A stretch of DNA of 48,444 bases. Origin: Oscillospiraceae bacterium. GTDB taxonomy: Bacteria > Bacillota > Clostridia > Oscillospirales > Ruminococcaceae. Positions 26,624 through 33,734 of this stretch are shown one piece after another. The translations under genes were made by a program, and so were the position numbers. The stretch's first letter is position 1, and each line of letters begins with the position of its first letter. The notes below the pieces were generated by a model. It worked only from the letters and a program-made list of their open reading frames with translations, was not told the DNA's origin and made no database searches. The stretch lies in the NCBI GenBank assembly GCA_017438745.1, contig JAFRUS010000101.1:1-48444 (forward strand), written 5' to 3'.

Positions 26624-28396
26624 TCATGCCTCTTCTTCTGTTGTTTCGCCACAGTCATATACTTCAACTGTGTCCGTACTTCTGATTTTGAGCCTGTGAG
26701 ACAGATACTTTTCAATGTCAAAAAGGTTCTTTTCATCAGCGTCGGATGTGAGGCTGTATTTCGGATGCTTCGTTAGATCGTATTTGTTACTCAGAAAAGG
26801 TCTGACACCTCTAAGCTGCAAAATACACTTGCCTCCGTCCATTACGCTGATTTCATCCATACTCATAAGCTCTTTTCCCGTTTTCTGATAATTCAGAGAG
26901 TGGGAGATCTCTTTTCCTCTGCTTTCGCCTGTGTTGCAGAGGTCAATGGTTTCCTTTCCGAGAATTTCGGAAAGCTCTTTCAGTGTGGTCTTTTCCTTTC
27001 CTCCGAGAAACAGCGTGGTATCGCAGTTGCCGACGATAGTATCAGCGTTGTCCTTGTAAATGGCTTTCAGCTGACTCTGAGCCTGAAGTATTACACAGGC
27101 TGATATCTCACGGCTTCGTATTGTTGCGATTAGTTTCTCGAATTTCGGGATCTGACCGATGTTGCTGAACTCGTCAAGTATACAGCGGACATGAACAGGC
27201 AGTCTGCCGCCGTACTTGTCATCTGCCTTGTCACAGAGAAGATTGAAAAGCTGAGTGTACATTATGGCTACGATAAAGTTAAAGGTATCATCCGTATCGG
27301 AGATAATGACAAAAAGTGCCGTCTTTTTATCGCCTAACGTATCAAGCTCAAGCTCGTCATATTCAGTGAGTTCACGCAGTTCCTTTATATCAAACGGAGC
27401 AAGACGTGCTCCGCAGGAAATAAGGATACTTTTTGCAGTCTTTCCTGCAGCAAGCTTGTATTTCTTGTATTGTCTCACTGCAAAGTGGTCCGGTTCTCTT
27501 GCTTCCAGTTCCTCAAAGAGGATATCCACCGGATTTTTGAAGGTTTCGTCTTCTTCACGTGCCTCTGATGCGTTTATCATCTCAATCAGAGTGTTCAGGT
27601 TCTTTTCATCCTCCTCAGCCTCATACCAGATATATCCGATAAGTGCCGAATAGTACAGCCTTTCAGCCTTCACCCAGAAATCTTCGCCGCTTTGCGCACC
27701 TTCACCCTTTGTATTGGCTATTATAGTGTTTACCAGTTTCAGAATATCCTTTTCCGAACGGATATAGGCTAAAGGATTGTAGTGCATTGATTTTGCGAAG
27801 TTTATGGTGTTCAGCACTTTGATCTTATATCCGCCTTCCAGCAGGGCATTTCCGACTTCATTAATGACTGTACCCTTCGGATCGGTCACAACGTAGCTGC
27901 TGTGCATCTGAAGAAGATTCGGCTTTACGAAAAACCGTGTTTTACCGCTTCCGGAACCTCCGATAACAAGGACGTTCTTGTTCCTTGCGTACTTCGGTCC
28001 GGCTTTCGGACGGTTATCCATAGTAAGCCTTTCGGTTTCAGTCAGAATAATGTTGTCTTCAAATTTCTCAGCCATATACGGTCTGATATCATCCGGTTTT
28101 CCCCAGCATGCTGAACCGTATTCAATGCCTTTGCGGTATTTCTTTGCATTTTTCGCCTTCACCACGATAATTACCTTTACAAGAACTGCTCCGGCTGCAC
28201 CAATGAGAAGATCGACAGGTCTGAAACTCGGCAGAGGATTCAAAAACACTCTGCCCATGCTGTTCATTCCATCGATTATCTTTTCACCGGTCGTAGTACC
28301 GGCGGCAGAGGTGAAAGCCTCTGAAACCTTGTTGAAGAAGTAGCCAAGGAACGGAAACGGGAGTATCTTTATAATTTTCTGCTTGTTGAATCGCAT
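26624..28396 (-). CDS. virD4: VirD4/TraG-type coupling ATPase
   Basis: A 590-residue type IV coupling protein linking the relaxosome to the mating channel. It has N-terminal membrane helices (~8-25 and 60-80), Walker A GGSGSGKT at ~146-153, DPKGTV (~172), and the C-terminal block RCILDEFSNIGQIPKFE (Walker B, ~400) with ILQAQSQLKAIY. It overlaps PcfB by one base (stop/start), confirming coupled translation. Length is typical. Confidence 0.94.
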   Translation of the reverse strand: MRFNKQKIIKILPFPFLGYFFNKVSEAFTSAAGTTTGEKIIDGMNSMGRVFLNPLPSFRPVDLLIGAAGAVLVKVIIVVKAKNAKKYRKGIEYGSACWGKPDDIRPYMAEKFEDNIILTETERLTMDNRPKAGPKYARNKNVLVIGGSGSGKTRFFVKPNLLQMHSSYVVTDPKGTVINEVGNALLEGGYKIKVLNTINFAKSMHYNPLAYIRSEKDILKLVNTIIANTKGEGAQSGEDFWVKAERLYYSALIGYIWYEAEEDEKNLNTLIEMINASEAREEDETFKNPVDILFEELEAREPDHFAVRQYKKYKLAAGKTAKSILISCGARLAPFDIKELRELTEYDELELDTLGDKKTALFVIISDTDDTFNFIVAIMYTQLFNLLCDKADDKYGGRLPVHVRCILDEFSNIGQIPKFEKLIATIRSREISACVILQAQSQLKAIYKDNADTIVGNCDTTLFLGGKEKTTLKELSEILGKETIDLCNTGESRGKEISHSLNYQKTGKELMSMDEISVMDGGKCILQLRGVRPFLSNKYDLTKHPKYSLTSDADEKNLFDIEKYLSHRLKIRSTDTVEVYDCGETTEEEA

Positions 28397-28872
28397 CAGA
28401 GTTCTGCCTCCCTTGTTTTCGTTTTTTCCCTCTTACGTTCCTTGTTTTTGATTTTCACAAGATTATTAAGTCTTTTAAGGATCGAAGGTTTCTTTTCCTT
28501 CTTTTCCGAATGACTGTTCAGAAAATCCTTGAAGGCTTTCGTCATGATCTCACTGTCCTTTGCACGGAAATAGATCGTATACTGCGGAGGATCAGTGGAC
28601 TTATCCTTCTTCAGGGAATAGTCGATACCGTATTTTCTGGCTGTTTTTTCAAAAGCCTTTATATTTTTATCGTTGATATCAATGTTCGTCACAGAAGCGT
28701 TTTCATTTCCGTGAATGAGCTTTTTCAGGGATTGTTTACCACGAACTATTTTAGGTTTGCGATTTTTCTGAAGAGCAAGAAACTTTTTCAGTATTTTTAC
28801 AAGTACATCTGAAGTAACCTTTGCTGATCTGAAAGACAAGGCAACGATTTTTTCATTGTTTTGTTCCTGCAT
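28396..28872 (-). CDS. PcfB (DUF3801) family protein
   Basis: A 158-residue basic protein with the PcfB pattern (KVTSDVLVKILKKFLALQ; FEKTARKYGIDYSLKKDKS; YTIYFRAKDSEIMTKAFKDF) and a Lys/Arg-rich tail. PcfB of enterococcal pCF10 is an accessory of the coupling protein; here too it immediately precedes VirD4. RBS AAAGGAGG is 7 bases before the ATG. Confidence 0.87.
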   Translation of the reverse strand: MQEQNNEKIVALSFRSAKVTSDVLVKILKKFLALQKNRKPKIVRGKQSLKKLIHGNENASVTNIDINDKNIKAFEKTARKYGIDYSLKKDKSTDPPQYTIYFRAKDSEIMTKAFKDFLNSHSEKKEKKPSILKRLNNLVKIKNKERKREKTKTREAEL

Positions 28873-28899
28873 CTGAACCTCCTTTCTCCGTCAGGGTAC

Positions 28900-28930
28900 A
28901 AAAAAAGCAGCTAAGTAAATACTTAACTGC
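28900..28930 (-). terminator. attenuator between replication protein and transfer genes
   Basis: GCAGTTAAGT and ACTTAGCTGC pair around ATTT and run into seven T residues; the stem begins at the end of the upstream gene. It should reduce read-through into the transfer operon. Confidence 0.82.
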
Positions 28931-29750
28931 ATGAGTGAGATTGTTCCGTACCGTACAGGTCATGATTTACTTCTGCTGCATAGTAGCTGTTTATTGTTGC
29001 CGGAGCATTGTAAAGAACTGTCATCAGATATGATCTGATATTTCTTATCTTTGTAGTGTTTCTGTCAAGACAGTTCATAACGTATTCGATATGGGAAGAA
29101 TTGATCTTAAGAAAACGGCTTTTCACCAGTTCCTTTGGAACAGCTTCCTTACCGATTGTCAGAACCTGAGAAGATGAACAGATGCATCCAAGCATGATCT
29201 CAACTATCTCATCAAGACGTTTGCTGTCAAACTGATCTCTGATGATCTCATATGAAATGTTCTGATGAATGATTGCTTTGTAAATTCGCATCTCATCCAT
29301 CCTGTCAGAGCGATTGACCGATAAGATATCAGAAAAATCTTTATTTGATTCTTCTTTCTTTGATTTCTCTTTACTTAATTGTCCCGGATTTTCCTGAACG
29401 GGTTTTACCTGTCCGGATTTTTTCCGTTCTGGTATCTCACGAACTGGTCTGTTATGAAGCGGCTTCTGATAAAATGAATATACCATCTGACCGTATCTTC
29501 CGGAACTGTTTCTTTCACGGTATCTGCTGAGATAACCGGCAGCTTCAAGTTCTTTCAGAATAGAGGAGATAGTATCAGAACATTCAAGGCAGATAGCCGC
29601 CAGACCTTCTATTGTCATATCCCAGTCCGGAGGAAGCGAAAGGATCAGTGCCTGAAGTCCTTTGGCCTTAAGAGAGAGCCTGCTGTCACGCATAAGCTCA
29701 TTCGAGATAACAGTAAACCCGGAATTCAGTTCGACCTTACAGTATGCCAT
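28923..29750 (-). CDS. replication initiator-like helix-turn-helix protein (DUF6017 type)
   Basis: A 275-residue protein. The N-terminus (FTVISNELMRDSRLSLKAKG then LLSLPPDWDMTIEGLA) is a winged helix-turn-helix as in RepA_N/DnaD-like initiators. A charged linker follows, then a C-terminal DUF6017-like domain (YEIIRDQFDSKRLDEIVEIM ... RNIRSYLMTVLYNAP). Such proteins head many ICEs of this class and are expected to start element replication. It overlaps the upstream small gene by 14 bases. Confidence 0.85.
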   Translation of the reverse strand: MAYCKVELNSGFTVISNELMRDSRLSLKAKGLQALILSLPPDWDMTIEGLAAICLECSDTISSILKELEAAGYLSRYRERNSSGRYGQMVYSFYQKPLHNRPVREIPERKKSGQVKPVQENPGQLSKEKSKKEESNKDFSDILSVNRSDRMDEMRIYKAIIHQNISYEIIRDQFDSKRLDEIVEIMLGCICSSSQVLTIGKEAVPKELVKSRFLKINSSHIEYVMNCLDRNTTKIRNIRSYLMTVLYNAPATINSYYAAEVNHDLYGTEQSHSCS

Positions 29751-29979
29751 CAGTTCGGGCAGATCTGCGAGGTTCTGAGAAATCCAAAGAATTTTTCAGA
29801 ATACTATTGACAAGAGATTCGTTTTGTGCATCAGGAGGACTTAAACTTTTTTCTAAAACCCTCTTGACAAACTCCTTGTTCTGTGCATTGAAACCGCAGA
29901 GAAAAAGTGGAGAAAAGGTATTGACAATTCCATAATTTCGTGATATGGGAGATCTTTTGCATCTTGATATAGATATCAT
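29737..29979 (-). CDS. 80-residue ICE protein with an internal repeat
   Basis: It begins MISISRCKRSPISRNYGIV and contains two 15-residue repeats, AQNKEFVKRVLEKSL and AQNESLVNSILKNSL, also visible in the DNA (TTGACAA..GTGCAT twice). The ATG at 29979 has AAAGGA 12 bases upstream; the frame stays open to 30051 but that part overlaps the attenuator. It is coupled by overlap to the replication protein gene. No family is known to me. Confidence 0.6.
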   Translation of the reverse strand: MISISRCKRSPISRNYGIVNTFSPLFLCGFNAQNKEFVKRVLEKSLSPPDAQNESLVNSILKNSLDFSEPRRSARTDGIL

Positions 29980-30014
29980 ATCAGGACACCATCCTTTCAA
30001 TTTATTCATAACAA

Positions 30015-30065
30015 CAAAAAAGCCTCGTACCTGGCGGTGCAAAAACACCACTGATACGAGGCTTT
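30015..30065 (-). terminator. attenuator hairpin at the head of the ICE operon
   Basis: AAAGCCTCGTA and TACGAGGCTTTTTTG form a strong stem enclosing a second small hairpin (GGTG/CACC). It lies before the first ICE gene on the minus strand, so it probably gates entry of RNA polymerase into the operon. Confidence 0.8.
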
Positions 30066-30135
30066 CCCTTCATTATGTATTAATGAAACAGTATACATCA
30101 CATTCCCTGATTGCTTAAATTTACTTAAATTTCGT

Positions 30136-30171
30136 GTGACACTCCGTGTGACAGTGCGTGTGACACCCACG
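30136..30171. repeat. three tandem 12-base repeats (CGTGTGACA + 3)
   Basis: CGTGTGACA occurs three times at an exact 12-base period (starting near 30136, 30148 and 30160), each followed by three variable bases. A doubled CTTAAATTT lies just to the left. The array sits between the tRNA and the first ICE gene. Candidate roles: iterons for the nearby initiator, or arm sites for the ICE recombinase. Confidence 0.8.
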
Positions 30172-30236
30172 GAATTTCGACGTTTGATAATGCCCTCAAA
30201 AATGCAAATATGGAAATTGAACTGCACCGAGCACAA

Positions 30237-30282
30237 ACGAAAAGCCGCCTGATTACGTGCTTTGCACGGTTTCAGGCGGCTT
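30237..30282 (-). terminator. terminator of the tRNA gene
   Basis: On the minus strand AAGCCGCCTGA pairs with TCAGGCGGCTT and is followed by TTCGTTTG; an inner CGTGC/GCACG stem lies in the loop. It starts 7 bases past the tRNA CCA end. Confidence 0.85.
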
Positions 30283-30288
30283 GAAAAT

Positions 30289-30365
<77 letters not shown>

Positions 30366-30381
30366 TTCTTGACCGTTATCT

Positions 30382-30410
30382 ATTATACCACTTTCAGAGA
30401 CCCGTGTCAA
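30382..30410 (-). promoter_or_regulatory. consensus promoter of tRNA-fMet
   Basis: TTGACA (30410-30405), 17 bases, TATAAT (30387-30382): a perfect match, fitting a stable RNA gene. Confidence 0.93.
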
Positions 30411-30552
30411 CAGTTTTTTCGTCCGCATATCTTACAGATTTCGCTGTGCAAAAAAGAAGATTTTTGTATTTATTTTTCTGAAGAGACCGACTGGAAAGTA
30501 TTTTAGTGAATTACGGATGGTATTTGGTGAATTACCGTCATATATTTAGTGA

Positions 30553-30582
30553 TTGACCGGAAGGTGTTTTTCGGGGTATAAT
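30553..30582 (+). promoter_or_regulatory. promoter of the radical-SAM gene
   Basis: TTGACC (30553-30558), 18 bases, TATAAT (30577-30582). The start would be near 30589, giving a leader of about 105 bases. Confidence 0.8.
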
Positions 30583-30606
30583 ATAGATAACGATAATATG
30601 AATAAT

Positions 30607-30667
30607 GTATCCGTAACAGCTTAAGCGGCTGGACGGATTGACAGATATAATACAAGCCGCCGGATAC
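30607..30667 (+). promoter_or_regulatory. structured leader of the radical-SAM mRNA
   Basis: GTATCCG (30607-30613) pairs with CGGATAC (30661-30667), and GCGGCT (30625-30630) with AGCCGC (30655-30660), stacking on each other across an 11-base bulge. The closing stem ends 30 bases before the ATG. No known riboswitch class is recognised. Confidence 0.55.
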
Positions 30668-30697
30668 AACATGGCGCTGTGATAAGAGGGATTGTAA

Positions 30698-31330
30698 ATG
30701 GGAATAATAAAAAATTACGCAGATGAAGATCGTATAAGGATTTCGTGGTACATAAAAAAAACGGACCTGCTCGGTCCGTTTTTAAGATCTGTATTATGGG
30801 TACAGGGATGCATCCGTAACTGTCCGGGTTGTATTGCAGAACATACACATTCGCCTGAGGGTGGAAAGGCTGTTCATATAAGCAAAATTGCTGAAAGGTT
30901 TATTACTGAAACCAGTACTGAAGGTATGACCATAACGGGAGGTGAACCTTTCCTTCAGGCGGATAAACTCTGCCGGCTCATAGGAGAGATAAAGGCGAGC
31001 CGACCGAACTACGGCGTGATCATCTATACCGGATTTACTTATGAAGAGCTGACTTCATCTTCCGAGAAAAAAGTCCGTGAACTGCTTTGCATGACGGACA
31101 TCCTGATCGACGGTCCTTACGTCGCCGAACTTGATGACAACAAGGGGCTTCGCGGATCATCGAATCAGCGTGTCATTCCACTAACTGCAAGATATTCAGA
31201 TCAGATGAATCTTTACACGGATCTCACAGGCCGGAGAAACAGCATGGTGGTAAAGGATTCTGCTTTCCGGATGATAGGCATCCCCTCCAGCGTGTCAAAG
31301 GAGATCATGGAGGAGCTCGGAATTATTTGA
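30698..31330 (+). CDS. radical-SAM 4Fe-4S activase-like protein (NrdG-related)
   Basis: A 210-residue single-domain radical-SAM protein. The cluster motif is QGCIRNCPGC (Cx3Cx2C, ~40-49), followed by MTITGGEPF (~85-93) for SAM binding. Length and layout resemble anaerobic ribonucleotide reductase activase and other glycyl-radical activating-like proteins, but no partner reductase is adjacent, so the substrate is unknown. The RBS GAGGG precedes the ATG; its end overlaps the convergent Hsp20 gene by 8 bases. Confidence 0.82.
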   Translation: MGIIKNYADEDRIRISWYIKKTDLLGPFLRSVLWVQGCIRNCPGCIAEHTHSPEGGKAVHISKIAERFITETSTEGMTITGGEPFLQADKLCRLIGEIKASRPNYGVIIYTGFTYEELTSSSEKKVRELLCMTDILIDGPYVAELDDNKGLRGSSNQRVIPLTARYSDQMNLYTDLTGRRNSMVVKDSAFRMIGIPSSVSKEIMEELGII

Positions 31331-31760
31331 TCTCAAGTCTTCTCTTTTCCTGCGAAACGGTCATCTTAGGCATTGTAACCTTCAGAACACCGTCATTGTA
31401 TTCTGCGGAAATATTGTCAGAATCGATACCTGCAATGCCGAAGCTTCTGCTGTACATGCCGGAATATCTTTCTTTCCTGATGAATTTTCCGTCTTCATTC
31501 TTTTCTTCTTTCTTCTCTTCGTGTTTAGCGGAGATAGTCAGAAGATCCTCTGAAATATCGATGCTTATATCTTCCTTCTTAAATCCCGGAAGATCTGCTT
31601 CAAGAACATAATCCTTGTCTGACTCCTGAATATCTGTCCTGAATTCCTGTTCAGGTCTGTGCATTGGCATCATCCTGTTGCCGAAGAATTCTTTCTCAAA
31701 GTCATCAAACGGATTAAAGATATCGTAACCTTTTCTTTCAAATGGTGTAAGTCCAAACAT
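31323..31760 (-). CDS. small heat-shock protein Hsp20/alpha-crystallin
   Basis: A 145-residue chaperone that holds unfolded proteins. The alpha-crystallin domain spans ~42-135 (YVLEADLPGFKKEDISIDI; YSRSFGI; AEYNDGVLKVTMPK) and a short tail ends RRLEIK with the I/L-x-I/L type motif. RBS AAGGAGG is 8 bases upstream. A CIRCE operator lies 237 bases upstream, so HrcA control is likely. Confidence 0.94.
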   Translation of the reverse strand: MFGLTPFERKGYDIFNPFDDFEKEFFGNRMMPMHRPEQEFRTDIQESDKDYVLEADLPGFKKEDISIDISEDLLTISAKHEEKKEEKNEDGKFIRKERYSGMYSRSFGIAGIDSDNISAEYNDGVLKVTMPKMTVSQEKRRLEIK

Positions 31761-31837
31761 AAATTATTCCTCCTTGTAATTGTACACACTATTCTGTTGC
31801 CAGTTCAAAGTACCTGTTCGGAGGAGATACGTCCTTT

Positions 31838-31906
31838 TTAGTCTTTGAAATGTCCGGCAGATTTTTCTGTTTCTGTTGTTGATGTGATTGTCTTAAATGA
31901 TTCCAT
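31838..31906 (-). CDS. possible 22-residue leader peptide upstream of hsp20
   Basis: A short frame, MESFKTITSTTETEKSAGHF then KD, lies inside the hsp20 leader after a GAGGCGG sequence. It may be chance; its placement suggests translational control of hsp20. Confidence 0.3.
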   Translation of the reverse strand: MESFKTITSTTETEKSAGHFKD

Positions 31907-31953
31907 TGGAACCGCCTCTTTCGTATTTCTTATTTCCTTTCGGTGATTATTAT

Positions 31954-31983
31954 ATTATACCCCAATTATGACAGATGTGTGAA
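31954..31983 (-). promoter_or_regulatory. likely hsp20 promoter
   Basis: TATAAT (31959-31954) with a weak TTCACA (31983-31978) 18 bases upstream, giving a leader of almost 190 bases. A second possible -10 (TACAAT, 32034-32029) lies on the far side of the CIRCE element. Confidence 0.55.
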
Positions 31984-31996
31984 CAACAGATGAAAT

Positions 31997-32023
31997 TTAG
32001 CACTCTCGATGTGAGAGTGCTAA
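31997..32023. promoter_or_regulatory. CIRCE operator (HrcA binding site)
   Basis: A perfect TTAGCACTC - 9 bases - GAGTGCTAA inverted repeat, the exact consensus for the heat-shock repressor HrcA. It lies upstream of hsp20; groES/groEL and dnaK are not in the window. Confidence 0.95.
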
Positions 32024-32045
32024 TCACAATTGTATCACATAAACT

Positions 32046-32124
32046 GATCAGCGGAATATCCGGCTTCGCCGGATATTCCGGAGGAGGATTTTGCGGGACT
32101 CCGCCCCGCTCCTCTACGCTGATC
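32046..32124. repeat. palindromic repeat, copy 1
   Basis: GATCAGCG and CGCTGATC bound a segment with two hairpins: GGAATATCCGGC-TTC-GCCGGATATTCC (32053-32079) and a GAGGAG..GCGGG..CCCGC..CTCCTC stem. It shares the CTGAT ends and CCGG(C)-hairpin design of the copies at 39178 and 42764. Confidence 0.7.
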
Positions 32125-32145
32125 TATGCACAAATCAACATTAAC

Positions 32146-32180
32146 TAAAAAACAGCGTCATCCGCAAATGACGCTGTTTT
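32146..32180 (-). terminator. terminator of the exporter gene
   Basis: AAAACAGCGTCAT and ATGACGCTGTTTT form a perfect stem around TTGCGG, with A and T runs on both sides. Confidence 0.88.
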
Positions 32181-32196
32181 CACATTTATAGGTATA

Positions 32197-33522
32197 TCAG
32201 CTGCTTTTTCTGAAGTTTTTGTCAGTAAGGATTCGTGCAGCAATAAGTCCGAGAGGAAGTGCGGCGATGAGCATTATCGCTTTGGAGAGCCACATGATAC
32301 CGGTGTTTACATCATTAAGTCCCAGGTAGTAGATTCCCTTGTAGAGGAACATTCCAGGAACCATGATGACTATTGACGGAACTGTAAGTGTGATACGAGG
32401 ATATCCGACCTTGGCTTTGATAAGCGAAGCCATTAATCCGGCGGAAAAGGCACCGATGAAAGCTGCGGCACTTACTGGGATCGATGTGAAATCAACAAGT
32501 TCAAGACGAAGCGTGTTGGCAAGCATACCTATTATTCCGGCGGTGAGAGCCATCTTTCTTTTGCTGTTGAAAAGGAATGAGAATCCGTACACACCAGCGA
32601 AACTTGCTGCCATTCTGAACACGAGTTTGATAAGCGGATCTATTGAAAGTTCAGGAAAATCTGCAGGCGTAAATCTGAAGGTGAAGGCTGCAAGCCATCC
32701 GGTCAGGGTAGCTGTGATTATTATTAGGAACGCGTAGGTAAGACGTTCAAGTCCCGAACGCAGATCCAGCTTTGCAAGGTCGATTCCTCCGGTGATAAGC
32801 GGAAATCCAGGTATTACGAAAAGCATCGAGCAGATGTAGCCGGACTGATGCGCCTCGGAGATGCCGAAAAACATCTCGGCAAGTTTTATCAGAATAACGT
32901 AGGTACAGCAGGACGAGGCAACTGCACAGGCAACATTGGCAAGCAGTGTTATATGGTGCTCGATGAGTTTCTTTCGCACGAACTGCCCTACTCCCGCTCC
33001 GAAAAATGCAAACAGCATTTCGGCAGGACCACCGCCGAGAAGGAAGGTAAATGCACAGCAGGCAAATGCCGCAGCAAGTGAAAGATTCCAGGCTTTGTAG
33101 TTTGCAGGCATGCTTTCGATCTTGTCGAGAATACGGTGGAACTGTTTTACCGAATACTTCCCTGCCCTTTCAGTAAAGCTGTCGGCGAAAAACTCGATAG
33201 CATTCAGCCGGTCAGTATTTACGCCGGTGGTGTTTATCGAGATGGCATTGGTGTATGTTTCGCCGTTCTCCACACAGGTGTAGGATATCGAAAGCAGACC
33301 TATATCGGCGTTGCAGACGATGCCAAGAGCACGGGATATCTTGTTCATCGATGCACGTACCCTCCACGCTCCGGTACCGGATGCAAGCATCATCAGCCCG
33401 ACACGTCCGACCAGCGTCGCCTTTTCCTTAAGAGACGCATTTACGGCTGTAAGCTCCTCCTTTTCCTCATCAAGGAGCTCGTGCCACTGGATCTTCATGT
33501 GCTGTTTCCTGAACTTACTCAA
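32197..33522 (-). CDS. threonine/serine exporter family membrane protein (ThrE type)
   Basis: A 441-residue protein combining both ThrE modules: an N-terminal DUF1212-like cytoplasmic part (LMMLASGTGAWRVRASMNKI, ~43-62) followed by about five helices, and a C-terminal ThrE_2-like set of five helices (~285-430, with VPSIVIMVPGMFLYKGIYYL). It probably exports small hydroxy amino acids or peptides. The frame starts at 33522, but a Met at residue 9 is a possible alternative start. It stands alone with its own terminator. Confidence 0.85.
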   Translation of the reverse strand: MSKFRKQHMKIQWHELLDEEKEELTAVNASLKEKATLVGRVGLMMLASGTGAWRVRASMNKISRALGIVCNADIGLLSISYTCVENGETYTNAISINTTGVNTDRLNAIEFFADSFTERAGKYSVKQFHRILDKIESMPANYKAWNLSLAAAFACCAFTFLLGGGPAEMLFAFFGAGVGQFVRKKLIEHHITLLANVACAVASSCCTYVILIKLAEMFFGISEAHQSGYICSMLFVIPGFPLITGGIDLAKLDLRSGLERLTYAFLIIITATLTGWLAAFTFRFTPADFPELSIDPLIKLVFRMAASFAGVYGFSFLFNSKRKMALTAGIIGMLANTLRLELVDFTSIPVSAAAFIGAFSAGLMASLIKAKVGYPRITLTVPSIVIMVPGMFLYKGIYYLGLNDVNTGIMWLSKAIMLIAALPLGLIAARILTDKNFRKSS

Positions 33523-33550
33523 TTACAGATCATCCTTTTTTATTATATTA

Positions 33551-33578
33551 GGGAACGCTGATTAAATCGAAAATCAGG
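33551..33578. repeat. fragment of the palindromic repeat family
   Basis: GGGAACGCTGATTAAAT resembles the terminal GGAAA-CGCTGATTTA of the copy at 42764. Only the end is present. Confidence 0.4.
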
Positions 33579-33670
33579 CTCCGGTCCGTCCAAATGCGGA
33601 CTATATAGATTTTACCACTTAACAGACTCCCTGTCAACGTATTTTCTATACCAAAACAACAAAATAATCA

Positions 33671-33699
33671 TTGATTAATTGTATATTATATGATAAAAT
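33671..33699 (+). promoter_or_regulatory. promoter of the zinc-ribbon protein gene
   Basis: TTGATT (33671-33676), 17 bases, TAAAAT (33694-33699), 35 bases before the ATG at 33735. Confidence 0.7.
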
Positions 33700-33734
33700 A
33701 TTTTTAACACTTATTAAAAAGGAGTTCTGAATAA

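Noticed and set aside
30136..30171. CRISPR-like array
   Set aside because: Only three 9-base units with 3-base gaps and no cas genes; much too short for CRISPR.
30006..30236. 76-residue minus-strand frame with GVTRTVTRSVTRN
   Set aside because: The repeat peptide is a by-product of the 12-base DNA repeats, and the frame crosses the attenuator hairpin; no ribosome site was found.
33136..33561. 141-residue plus-strand frame opposite the ThrE-type exporter
   Set aside because: It is antisense to conserved membrane segments, with no ribosome site.
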